DNA of 64,000 nt from Nonomuraea zeae (GTDB taxonomy: Bacteria > Actinomycetota > Actinomycetes > Streptosporangiales > Streptosporangiaceae). Numbering within the stretch: the stretch's first letter is position 1; the number at the start of each line of letters is the position of its first letter. The stretch is from NCBI RefSeq assembly GCF_005889725.1, contig NZ_VCKX01000026.1:1-64000 (forward strand). The letters run 5' to 3'. Shown here piece after piece: positions 9,690 through 16,923 of the stretch. Under the pieces are notes generated by a model, which made no database searches, was not told the origin of the DNA, and was given only the letters and a program-made list of their open reading frames with translations. A program made the translations under genes and the position numbers.

Positions 9690-10301
9690 CTACGGGGTGT
9701 CCGCGGCGCCGCCGCCCGGTGGCGCCGCGAGCCAGTGGCGGGTGAGGTCGTGGACGGCCGCCAGCCAGCGCTCCGGCTGGTCGCCGGCGGCGATGGCGTC
9801 CCCGGCGCCGTGCAGGACCGTGAACAGGAACGTGGCCGCGATCCGCGGATCGACGGGGCGGAACGCGCCCTCCGCCATGCCGCGGCGCAGCGCCCTGGCG
9901 ATGGCGGCGATGACGTCGAGCCCTTCGTCCACGGGCGCGGCCGCGGAGCCGAAGTGGAAGACGGCGTCGTGGAGCCCGCCGGGCTGGGAGATGACGCCGA
10001 CGGCCGCCGCGCACTCGGCGTCGAGGGTGGCCCACCAGTCGATCGGCTCGGTGGACTCGGCGAGCTGGTGGAACCGGTCCACGTAGTCGCGCAGCACGCG
10101 GTCGCGCACCGCGGCCAGCATCTCCTCCCAGGAGGAGAAGTAGACGTAGAAGGTGCCCTTGGCGGCGTCGGCCTCGGCGGTGACGGCCTGGACCCAGTTG
10201 CTAACGTCCTGCCGGGACTCCAGGAGCCGGATGGCGGCGTCGATGAGCTCACTGCGCCTGGCCTCGGGAGAGAGGCGGCGGCGGCTCCTGGAGGTGACCA
10301 C
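9690..10301 (-). CDS. TetR-family regulator, probably of the P450 operon
   Basis: 203 aa. The N-terminal TetR helix-turn-helix (~12-60) ends with the family signature AKGTFYVYFSSWEEML. The C-terminal ligand domain is unremarkable. It lies 59 bp downstream of a cytochrome P450 gene on the same strand with no obvious promoter of its own, so it is most simply the second gene of a P450-tetR operon. By inference it may bind the twin palindromes at 11650-11682. Confidence 0.88.
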   Translation of the reverse strand: MVTSRSRRRLSPEARRSELIDAAIRLLESRQDVSNWVQAVTAEADAAKGTFYVYFSSWEEMLAAVRDRVLRDYVDRFHQLAESTEPIDWWATLDAECAAAVGVISQPGGLHDAVFHFGSAAAPVDEGLDVIAAIARALRRGMAEGAFRPVDPRIAATFLFTVLHGAGDAIAAGDQPERWLAAVHDLTRHWLAAPPGGGAADTP

Positions 10302-10360
10302 GGCACCAGGTTAGTGGACCCCGCGGGCCCCGTCCGCGGCCTCCCGCCCGATGGGGATCC

Positions 10361-11623
10361 TCACCTCGTCACCCCCGCGTGGGCGACGAGGAGCTCGCGG
10401 ACGCCGCGGAGATTGATGTGCTCCCGGTACGGCGGCGGGTCGGCGACGAGCGCGGGCTCCCGGACGCGCCGGGCGAACGCGGCCAAGGCGAGCCGGGCTT
10501 CGAGCCTGGCCAGCGGCGCCCCGAGGCAGAAGTGCGAGCCGAAGCCGAAGCCCAGGTGCCGCACCTGCTCGCGGCCCGGGTCGAACCGGTCGGGATCCGG
10601 GTTCGCCTCCGGGTCCCGGTGGGCCGCGGCCAGCAGGAGGATGACCAGGCTGCCCGCGGGCAGCTTCGCCGGCCCGACGGGCACGTCCTCGCGGGCGACC
10701 CGGGCGGTGAGCTGGACCGGCGGATCGTAGCGCAGGACCTCCTCGACGACCGCGGGCGCCAGGCCGGGGTCGGCGCGCAGGGCGGCGAGGTGGCCGGGGT
10801 GCCGCAGCAGGGCGAGCACGCCGTTGGCGATCAGGTTGACGGTCGTCTCGTGCCCGGCCACCAGCAGCAGCACGATCGTGGAGACCAGCTCGTCGTGGCT
10901 GAGCACGTCGCCGCCGTCCTCCGCGGCGAGCAGCTCGGAGATCAGGTCGTCCCGGAGCGGGCTCTTGCGCCGGTCGGAGACGAGCTCGTTGACGTACCGG
11001 TGCATCTCGACCGAGCCGTGCACCCACTCCGGGGTCTGACCGGAGGCGTCGCCGGGGTCGGAGAAGCCGTCGAGCAGCCGGGTGAGCTGGGTGGACCACC
11101 CGTGGAAGAGCCGCTCGTCCGCCGCCGGCACGCCGAGCATGCGGCAGATGACCATCATGGGCAGCGGGTAGGCCAGGCCGGACAGCACGTCGAACGTCTC
11201 GCCCCCGGCCGCCTGGTCGAGGAGCTCGCCGACCAGCCGCGCGACGGAGGACTCCATCCGGGCGACGGTGCGTGCGGTGAACGCTTTGCTGACCAGGCGC
11301 CGCAGCCGGGTGTGGTCCGGCGGGTCCAGGGAGAGGAACCAGGGCTGCCGGACCGAGGCCGGCGCGTCCGGAGGGTAGGGGTCGGCCGACGGGTCGGGGT
11401 TGAAGAACCGCCAGCGCTCGGCGCTGAGCCGCGGGTCGCGCAGCAGCGTCTCGCAGTCGCGGTAGCCCGTCACCACCAGCGAGGACATCTCCTCGACCCA
11501 CACCGGGCCGCGTGCCCGGAACTCGGCGTAGACCGGGTACGGGTCGATCCTCGACGCGGGGTCGAGCAGCTTGCCGACCAGGTGGATGCCGGACGTCGTC
11601 TCGCTGTCCGTTGCCATGGACAT
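10361..11623 (-). CDS. Cytochrome P450
   Basis: 420 aa bacterial class I P450. Visible motifs are the I-helix oxygen-activation site LLLVAGHETTVNL (~residues 240-252), the K-helix ExxR region (EEVLRYDPP), and the heme-binding loop FGFGSHFCLG, whose Cys (~360) is the axial ligand. The ATG at 11623 was chosen because AAGGAG lies five bases upstream; a GTG at 11644 is in frame but lacks such a site. No ferredoxin or reductase gene is adjacent, so redox partners must come from elsewhere. The substrate is unknown; control by a TetR sensor suggests a small lipophilic inducer. Confidence 0.95.
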   Translation of the reverse strand: MSMATDSETTSGIHLVGKLLDPASRIDPYPVYAEFRARGPVWVEEMSSLVVTGYRDCETLLRDPRLSAERWRFFNPDPSADPYPPDAPASVRQPWFLSLDPPDHTRLRRLVSKAFTARTVARMESSVARLVGELLDQAAGGETFDVLSGLAYPLPMMVICRMLGVPAADERLFHGWSTQLTRLLDGFSDPGDASGQTPEWVHGSVEMHRYVNELVSDRRKSPLRDDLISELLAAEDGGDVLSHDELVSTIVLLLVAGHETTVNLIANGVLALLRHPGHLAALRADPGLAPAVVEEVLRYDPPVQLTARVAREDVPVGPAKLPAGSLVILLLAAAHRDPEANPDPDRFDPGREQVRHLGFGFGSHFCLGAPLARLEARLALAAFARRVREPALVADPPPYREHINLRGVRELLVAHAGVTR

Positions 11624-11649
11624 CTGCGCTCCTTGGGGGTGCACGTTAT

Positions 11650-11691
11650 TGACCTCAGGTCATTAATATTGACCTGAGGTCATTATGTCAA
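11650..11691 (-). promoter_or_regulatory. P450 promoter with twin TGACCT-N-AGGTCA operators
   Basis: Read on the minus strand, TTGACA (11691-11686) and TATTAA (11668-11663) are separated by exactly 17 bp, a near-consensus sigma-70-type promoter for the P450 gene. Two 13-bp palindromes of the form TGACCT-S-AGGTCA lie at 11670-11682 (inside the spacer) and 11650-11662 (around the expected start of transcription). Their centres are 20 bp apart, about two helical turns. This is a classic repressor-blocks-polymerase arrangement. One of the two flanking TetR proteins is the likely ligand-responsive repressor. Confidence 0.8.
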
Positions 11692-11715
11692 TGGCCCCGT
11701 TCGTGGAAGGTGCGG

Positions 11716-12357
11716 TCAGCGGCCCGGTTCGTCGAGGTGCCTGCAGGCGGCGTCGATGGTGCCGAACAGCTCTTCGGCCAGCGGCTTCAGCAACACGCGG
11801 ACCTCGCCGACCGGCTCGCCGGCGAGCAGCCGGCGCCGGAACTCCCCGTCCAGCACTCGATCGACGGCCGACGCGAGCGCCGCCACCAGCCTGGGGCGCA
11901 GCGGATCGCTCAGCGGCGGCGTGGCCTCGGCCAGCGTGGCGGCCAGCAGTTCCTCTCGCTCGCGGCGCAGCTCCAGCTCCCTGCCGCGCAGCGCGGGGCT
12001 GGCGTCGAGGGTCCGCTGGTAGTCCACGCTGTGCATGAGCAGCCCGGCCACGTGGTAATCGTCGAGCAGGCGCAGGTAGCCGCAGGTCAGGGCGTGCGCG
12101 ATCGATTCGCCGTCCTGCCGAGCCCGGACGGCCGCGCTCGGCGACGTCACGAAGCTGTCGCGCTCCTGGAAGAAGAGATCCTCCTTCGTCGGGAAGTGGT
12201 TGAAGACCGTCTGGACCGCCACGTCCGCCTCCCTGGCGACGTCGGCGATGGTGACGGCGTCGAACCCCTGCGCGAGGAAAAGCCGCATCGCCGCGTCGCC
12301 GACGGCCTGCCGCGTCTGGAGCTTCTTGCGGTCCCGCCGGCTCGTCGTCTCGCTCAT
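11716..12357 (-). CDS. TetR-family regulator
   Basis: 213 aa. The TetR DNA-binding domain spans ~10-60, with ADVAREADVAVQTVFNHFPTKEDLFF as its core and a basic start RRDRKKLQTR. It is divergent from a membrane-protein/NmrA-like pair and shares with them a region holding two further palindromes, so it is probably their autoregulated repressor. It also sits upstream of the P450 operon on the same strand, so read-through into that operon is possible. Confidence 0.9.
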   Translation of the reverse strand: MSETTSRRDRKKLQTRQAVGDAAMRLFLAQGFDAVTIADVAREADVAVQTVFNHFPTKEDLFFQERDSFVTSPSAAVRARQDGESIAHALTCGYLRLLDDYHVAGLLMHSVDYQRTLDASPALRGRELELRREREELLAATLAEATPPLSDPLRPRLVAALASAVDRVLDGEFRRRLLAGEPVGEVRVLLKPLAEELFGTIDAACRHLDEPGR

Positions 12358-12402
12358 AGGCCCAGCGTACGGGCCTTCGAGGCGGTCGCTACACGAATAG
12401 TG

Positions 12403-12444
12403 TGACTCTAGTCATGTAATAACTCTATTGATGTAGTGACTACA
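12403..12444. promoter_or_regulatory. Candidate TetR operators in divergent region
   Basis: Two short palindromes lie between tetR (starts 12357) and the membrane-protein gene (starts 12481): TGACT-CT-AGTCA at 12403-12414 and TGTAGT-G-ACTACA at 12432-12444. Their sequences share a TGACT/AGTCA theme and their centres are about 30 bp apart. They differ from the operators upstream of the P450, which suggests the two TetR proteins have separate sites. Confidence 0.5.
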
Positions 12445-12480
12445 CTCATGGAGCGTCCACATAGAGATGAGAGGCAAGAC

Positions 12481-12942
12481 ATGGCGACATCGAGGCGACA
12501 CTGGTCCCTGCCGAGAGTGCTCATCGGCCTGATGGCGGCCGAGACCGCGGTGGGAGCGCTCCTCTTCGACCTGGTCCTCCACGACACCGCTCACGAGCAC
12601 ATGTTCAACCCGGCCTGGCCCCCGCACGCCAAGTTCCACGACGCCCAATACATCGTCACGTCGCTGGCCTTCGGGCTGCTCGCCCTGGCCCTGCTCGCCC
12701 GCCGCCGGGGCGACACGCACTCCCGCCTGCTGTGGTCGGCGGGCATCCTGGCCGTGCCCTGGGCGAGCATGTTCCCCGCCCTGCTGTTCCCCGGCACCGC
12801 CACGTACGACCCGGAGTTCGAGCAGGAGACCCAGTTCGTCCTCGGCCTGCACGGCCAGCTGTTCATGGCCGTCGTCACCCTCGTGATCCTCGCCGTGGCG
12901 GCGGCTCTCGCCGTGTCACGCCGCAGCCAGGTCGCGTCGTGA
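12481..12942 (+). CDS. Small four-helix membrane protein (DUF6640-like)
   Basis: 153 aa with about four membrane helices. The stretch HEHMFNPAWPPHAKFHDAQ after the first helix is a conserved His/Pro-rich loop that I associate with the DUF6640 group; biochemical function is unknown. The ATG at 12481 was preferred over ATG 12448 because GAGAGG lies just upstream and the longer form would start inside the operator. Its stop overlaps the start of the next gene (GTGA), so the two are translationally coupled and probably controlled by the divergent TetR. Confidence 0.75.
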   Translation: MATSRRHWSLPRVLIGLMAAETAVGALLFDLVLHDTAHEHMFNPAWPPHAKFHDAQYIVTSLAFGLLALALLARRRGDTHSRLLWSAGILAVPWASMFPALLFPGTATYDPEFEQETQFVLGLHGQLFMAVVTLVILAVAAALAVSRRSQVAS

Positions 12943-13568
12943 GGCTGTTCGTCTTCGGCGCGAGCGGCCGGGCCGGCGCGCAGCTGCTCACCCAGGCGCT
13001 CGGCTCCGGCCACCGGGTCACCGCCGTGGCCCGCGACCCCTGGTCGATCCCCTCCCGTGACGGCCTGACGGTCCTGCGCGGCAACGTGCTGGAGCCTCAG
13101 GGCTGGCGCGGGGCACTGGCCGGGCACGACGCGGTGCTGTCCTGCCTGGGGAGCGCTGACCGGCGCCCCACGACCATCTACTCGCAGGGCATGGCCGGCA
13201 TCATCGCGGCCATGCCGGAGGGCGGAGTGCGCCGGCTGCTCTGCGTCACCTCGGCCAGCCTCGGCCTGTCCCCGGCCGCGCCGCTGGGCCAGCGTCTGCT
13301 GATCGGCCGGGTGGTCCGGCCGCTGTATCGCCACATGTACGCCGACATGACGAAGATGGAGGGCCTCCTCGCCGCCAGCGACCTGGACTGGACCGTCATC
13401 CGCCCGCCGGTGCTCACCGACGGCGGGCTCACCGGCGACTACCGGACGGCCGTCAACGAGCACCTGCCGCGCACCCGTTCCCTGTCGCGGGCCGATCTCG
13501 CGCACTACATGCTCAACCATCTCGGCGACCGGGCGACCTGGCGGGCCACGGTCGAGATCTCCCGCTGA
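12939..13568 (+). CDS. NAD(P)-binding NmrA/SDR-like oxidoreductase
   Basis: 209 aa. The N-terminal dinucleotide fold is LFVFGASGRAGAQLL, with the GxxGxxG pattern at residues ~6-12, followed by DAVLSCLGSADRR. Extended-type NAD(P)H-binding (NAD_binding_10) proteins share this size and the SDLDWTVIRPPVLTDG segment. The classical YxxxK catalytic pair is not evident, so it may act as a reductase of unusual type or as a redox sensor. The start is the GTG that overlaps the preceding stop by four bases. The substrate is unknown. Confidence 0.85.
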   Translation: MRLFVFGASGRAGAQLLTQALGSGHRVTAVARDPWSIPSRDGLTVLRGNVLEPQGWRGALAGHDAVLSCLGSADRRPTTIYSQGMAGIIAAMPEGGVRRLLCVTSASLGLSPAAPLGQRLLIGRVVRPLYRHMYADMTKMEGLLAASDLDWTVIRPPVLTDGGLTGDYRTAVNEHLPRTRSLSRADLAHYMLNHLGDRATWRATVEISR

Positions 13569-13640
13569 GAAGGACAGGTGTTGACGGGGGCCTCCATGAG
13601 CGCTTACGTTTCCGGCGACCAGTGAAATTATCGACACAAT

Positions 13641-13655
13641 TCCGAAACTTTCGGA
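13641..13655. promoter_or_regulatory. Xylanase operator candidate, CGAAA-C-TTTCG palindrome
   Basis: TCCGAAA-C-TTTCGGA is a perfect 7+1+7 palindrome 44 bp before the xylanase start. GAAAnTTTC-type palindromes precede many xylan-utilisation genes in actinomycetes and are bound by LacI-family repressors of the XlnR/BxlR kind, so this is the likely inducer-responsive site. No LacI gene is adjacent. Confidence 0.65.
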
Positions 13656-13698
13656 GGCGGGTCGTGGTCATCCCCCCAACCGGCAACGGAGGTCACCG

Positions 13699-14739
13699 GT
13701 GAAGCCATTGATCATCGCCCTCGCGCTCGTACTCGCCGCCCCCCTTCCCGCGTACGCGAATCCGCGCGCACCGCGTGACCTGCGAGAACTGGCGCACCAG
13801 CACGGCATCAGGATCGGCACCGCCGTCGACATCGCCGCCCTGCGCGGCGAGCCCGACTACCGCAAGGTCCTGAACCGCGAGTTCACCCACGTCACCGCGG
13901 AGAACGCGATGAAGTGGGAGTCGGTCGAGCCGGAGCGGGGGGTCTACACCTGGGCCGACGCCGACGCCCTCGTCGAGAACGCCCGCCGCAACCGCCAGCG
14001 CGTACGCGGCCACACCCTCGTCTGGCACAACCAGCTGCCGGCCTGGCTGACCACCGGGGTCGCCGACGGCTCGATCGACTCCGGCGAGCTCAGGTCGATC
14101 CTGCGCGACCACATCACCACCGAGGTCCGCCGCTACAAGGGCAAGATCAGGGCGTGGGACGTCGTCAACGAGGTGGTGGAGGAGGACGGCACGATGCGCA
14201 AGAGCATCTGGCTCGACCACCTCGGCCCCGGCTACATCGCCGACGCCTTCCGCTGGGCCCACCGCGCGGACCCGCAGGCCAAGCTCTTCATCAACGACTA
14301 CAACCTCGAATGGAACTCACCCAAGATCGAGACCACCCTGGCCCTGGTCAAGGACCTCCAGGCGCGCGGCGTGCCCATCCACGGCGTCGGCTTCCAGGGC
14401 CACCTCGGCATCCAGTACGACTACCCGGGTGACTGGGCGAACGTCATGGGCCGTTTCGCCGGCCTCGGCCTGGAGGTCGCGGTCACGGAGCTGGACGTGC
14501 GCATGGAGCTGCCGGTCACCGAGGAGAAGCTCGCGACCCAGGCCACGTACTACAGCCGCGCGCTCACCGACTGTCTCAGCGTCGAGGCGTGCAAGGAGCT
14601 GACGGTCTGGGGCTTCACCGACCGGCACTCGTGGGTGCCCGGCTGGTTCGACGGGCAGGGCTCGGCCTGCCTGTTCGACGAGAGCCTGGCGCCGAAGCCC
14701 GCCTACCGGGCGCTGCTGGCGGTCCGGGACCCCAGGTAG
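13699..14739 (+). CDS. Secreted GH10 endo-1,4-beta-xylanase
   Basis: 346 aa. A signal peptide (KPLIIALALVLAAPLPAYA, cleavage near 21) exports it. The rest is one glycoside hydrolase family 10 (beta/alpha)8 barrel: FTHVTAENAMKWESVEP, GHTLVWHNQLPAW, the acid/base Glu in WDVVNE and the nucleophile Glu in VTELDVR. It ends at the barrel with no carbohydrate-binding module or linker, so it is a minimal secreted xylanase. GGAGG lies six bases before the GTG start. It is a single-gene unit with a hairpin terminator at 14840. Confidence 0.95.
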   Translation: MKPLIIALALVLAAPLPAYANPRAPRDLRELAHQHGIRIGTAVDIAALRGEPDYRKVLNREFTHVTAENAMKWESVEPERGVYTWADADALVENARRNRQRVRGHTLVWHNQLPAWLTTGVADGSIDSGELRSILRDHITTEVRRYKGKIRAWDVVNEVVEEDGTMRKSIWLDHLGPGYIADAFRWAHRADPQAKLFINDYNLEWNSPKIETTLALVKDLQARGVPIHGVGFQGHLGIQYDYPGDWANVMGRFAGLGLEVAVTELDVRMELPVTEEKLATQATYYSRALTDCLSVEACKELTVWGFTDRHSWVPGWFDGQGSACLFDESLAPKPAYRALLAVRDPR

Positions 14740-14839
14740 CCGCCGCTCCGGCACCGGCCGGCGCGACCGGCGCCGCGGGGCCGGATGAGGGCTTTCCCCC
14801 AGGCGCGTCCCCAGCCCGGCGCGGCACTCGCCCGCCAGG

Positions 14840-14855
14840 CTGGGGGTTTCCCCAG
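14840..14855 (+). terminator. Hairpin after xylanase gene
   Basis: CTGGGG-GTTT-CCCCAG, a 6-bp GC-rich stem with a 4-base loop about 100 bp after the stop. No T-run follows, as is common for actinobacterial terminators. Confidence 0.45.
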
Positions 14856-14870
14856 GTCGCCTCCCGAAGC

Positions 14871-14908
14871 GGCCCCACCGGACGGCTGTCTAGAGTCCGG
14901 TGGGGGCC
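14871..14908 (+). terminator. Long hairpin upstream of lipase-fold gene
   Basis: Arms of 13-14 bases (14871-14883 and 14895-14908, pairing with a single extra G) enclose an 11-base loop containing CTAGA. It ends 30 bp before the next start. It may be the second half of a terminator pair for the xylanase gene, or a stem in the leader of the downstream gene. Confidence 0.5.
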
Positions 14909-14938
14909 GGTGAACGAGGCTGCTGAAGGGAGCACGAC

Positions 14939-16306
14939 ATGGCACGCGATCTGGCGGGATACCCGTACCTGGAGGCGGAGTTCGCGTCGAACGGGGGGTT
15001 GCTGACCGAGCCCGCCGCCACCGACGTGTCGAGCCTGGTGGACAGGCGGCCGCCCACGGACCTGATCATGCTCGTGCACGGCTGGAACAACACGCCCACG
15101 GTCGCCCGCGAGCTGTACGGCGAGCTCGCCCGCTCGCTGAGGCAGGTGACGCCGGCGCTCGCCGGTCGCACGGTCGCCCTGTACGGAGTCCTGTGGCCGT
15201 CCTCGAAGTGGGACTGGTTCGAGCGGCTGACCGGCACTCTCGACTCGCTGAATGCGCTGCCCGGCACGGAGCTGAGCATCCGGCTCGACGGGCTGCGCGA
15301 GGTCTTCGCCGCCCCGGAGCAGCAGGAGCGGCTGTCCGCCGCCCGCGCCCTCCTTCCGGATCTGGAACGTTCCAGGCAGGCCCAGCGGGAGTTCGTCGCC
15401 CTGGTCCGCGGCCTCCTGCCGGCCCGCGAGGCCCCGGACACGCCGGACGACGACGTGCCGGACGAGCTCTTCACGCTCTCCGACGACGCTCTCGCCGAGC
15501 AGCTCACCCACCGGCTCCCGCCCGCGACGGACCGGGACGCCGACCTCGCCGTGCCCGCGGACAGCCTGCTGCGGAACGTCGTCGGCGGCTTCCTGGAAGG
15601 CGCAAGGCGGCTGGTGGACTTCGTGGCCTACTACGAGATGAAGGAGCGGGCCGGCACGGTCGGCAGGGAAGGGCTGGCCCGCTTCCTGCGCACGCAGCTC
15701 CCTGGCGGGATCCGCGTACACCTCGTCGGCCACAGCTTCGGCGCGCGGCTGGTGGCCGCGGCGGCGGCCGCGCCGGGCGGGATCGGCGCGCGCGCCTGCT
15801 CGATGGCGTTGCTCCAGGGCGCCTTTTCGCACTACGGCTTCGCCAGCAAGTACCTGCCGGGGCACGACGGGCTGTTCCGCTCGGCGGTGACCTCGGGGGT
15901 CGTCACCGGGCCGATGCTGATCACGCACACCAGGAACGACAAGCTCGTCAGCATCGCGTACGGCATCGCCTCCCAGCTCGCCGGCCAGACCGGCGCCGAC
16001 GTCGCCGATGTCACCGGCCAGGCAGGCCAAGCAGGCCAGGCAGGCCAAGCCGGCCAGGCAGGCCAGGACGGCGTCGCCGCCGACGTCTTCGGGCCGGCCA
16101 GCCGCTACGGCGGGATCGGCGCCAACGGCGCGCAGCAGACGCCGGAGACCGTCCGGGGCACCCTGCTCGCCGTCGGCCGCCCCTACGACCTGCGCCCCGG
16201 CGTCCCGCACAACCTCCTGGCGGACGCCTTCATCCCCAACCACAGCGCGGTGACCGGACGCGAGGTCGCGCACGCGATCCTGGCCGGCGTGGCCGCCACA
16301 GCCTGA
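14939..16306 (+). CDS. Alpha/beta-hydrolase-fold (lipase-like) protein
   Basis: 455 aa. LIMLVHGWNNTPT (~residues 42-54) is the oxyanion strand-loop of alpha/beta hydrolases. VHLVGHSFGARLVAA (~260-275) contains the GHSFG nucleophile elbow. A large lid insertion (~85-255) separates the two. Near residue 360 a run of six G-Q-A/D triplets interrupts the fold before the last helices, where PNHSAV may supply the catalytic His. There is no signal peptide, so it is cytosolic. GAAGGGAG lies seven bases before the ATG. The next gene, 16 bp on, is frame-broken. Similar proteins are annotated only as serine hydrolases; the substrate is unknown. Confidence 0.75.
   Translation: MARDLAGYPYLEAEFASNGGLLTEPAATDVSSLVDRRPPTDLIMLVHGWNNTPTVARELYGELARSLRQVTPALAGRTVALYGVLWPSSKWDWFERLTGTLDSLNALPGTELSIRLDGLREVFAAPEQQERLSAARALLPDLERSRQAQREFVALVRGLLPAREAPDTPDDDVPDELFTLSDDALAEQLTHRLPPATDRDADLAVPADSLLRNVVGGFLEGARRLVDFVAYYEMKERAGTVGREGLARFLRTQLPGGIRVHLVGHSFGARLVAAAAAAPGGIGARACSMALLQGAFSHYGFASKYLPGHDGLFRSAVTSGVVTGPMLITHTRNDKLVSIAYGIASQLAGQTGADVADVTGQAGQAGQAGQAGQAGQDGVAADVFGPASRYGGIGANGAQQTPETVRGTLLAVGRPYDLRPGVPHNLLADAFIPNHSAVTGREVAHAILAGVAATA
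16016..16069 (+). repeat. Six 9-bp units coding Gly-Gln-Ala
   Basis: Units of GGCCARGCM are repeated six times in frame inside the lipase-fold gene, and alternate G/A at one position gives an 18-bp higher-order period. Copy number is likely to vary by slippage without changing frame. Confidence 0.85.
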
Positions 16307-16321
16307 GAGAGGAGTGAGCAC

Positions 16322-16836
16322 ATGCCACGGACGTCACGTCTGCAGGAACGCCTCGGGACGGTCTTCCTCCCGGAGGCGCAGGACGTCGTGCCGGTGCAGG
16401 AGACCGCGCCGCTGCCGGGCTCCGCCCCGGGCAGTCCGACGCCGACGCCGGCGCGGTCACCCCCATCCCCGTCTATCCCCGGGTGGACTACCACTCCTAC
16501 CTGAAGGGGGTGGGCGCCAGGCTCTTCACCCTCGTGCGGCCGGGCACGCCCTGCCCCTTCAGTCTGACGTTCGACCAGTTCTCCTACCTGCACCCCGCGA
16601 CGGGCTTCAAGGGCGCCGTCAACCCGGCGGCCGACCGGCAGATCCGCTTCGACCTGCGCGCCACCACCACCCAGGACTTCTATCGGGGCAGCGCGTTCGA
16701 CGGGCTGACCGAGCTGGGCGAGGTGAGCATCCGCTGGATCTCCTCGTCGTACCGGCGGGCGCGGGTGCAGCTCAACACGCTGCAGGGGGCCCTGTCCGCG
16801 GACCGCCCCGCGGCGCTCGTCCTCCAGCGGTTCTAG
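16322..16836 (+). pseudogene. Frame-broken ~170-aa protein of unknown function
   Basis: The first ~36 codons run in one frame from ATG 16322 (MPRTSRLQERLGTVFLPEAQ...), with GAGAGGAGTGAGC as ribosome site. The continuation, QSDADAGAVTPIPVYPRVDY and on to a stop at 16834-16836, is in a frame that needs one additional base. The break is near the CCCCGGG run at 16425-16431. Joined, they give ~171 aa with no recognised domain. A single-base deletion, real or from sequencing, explains this best. An internal GTG at 16483 could still start a 117-aa fragment. It lies directly behind the lipase-fold gene and was probably its partner. Confidence 0.6.
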
Positions 16837-16857
16837 AAATTCGCCGCGTGAAGGCCG

Positions 16858-16898
16858 TTGACAGCTATTCATGTATTACCTACTTTTTAGGTAGGTAA
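16858..16898 (+). promoter_or_regulatory. ABC-importer promoter with CCTAC-N7-GTAGG operator
   Basis: TTGACA (16858-16863), a 17-bp spacer and TACTTT (16881-16886) make a strong promoter. TTACCTAC (16876-16883) and GTAGGTAA (16891-16898) are perfect 8-bp arms separated by seven bases, and the left arm covers the start of the -10. The same CCTAC-N7-GTAGG element with the same placement recurs before the TauE/SafE gene at 27537-27553, which suggests one regulator for both. Confidence 0.8.
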
Positions 16899-16923
16899 AT
16901 GGCTCTGGTCCCAAGGATGGCCC

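Noticed and set aside
16016..16069. Possible CRISPR-like or iteron repeat
   Set aside because: Units are only 9 bp, contiguous and in frame within a coding region; there are no spacers.
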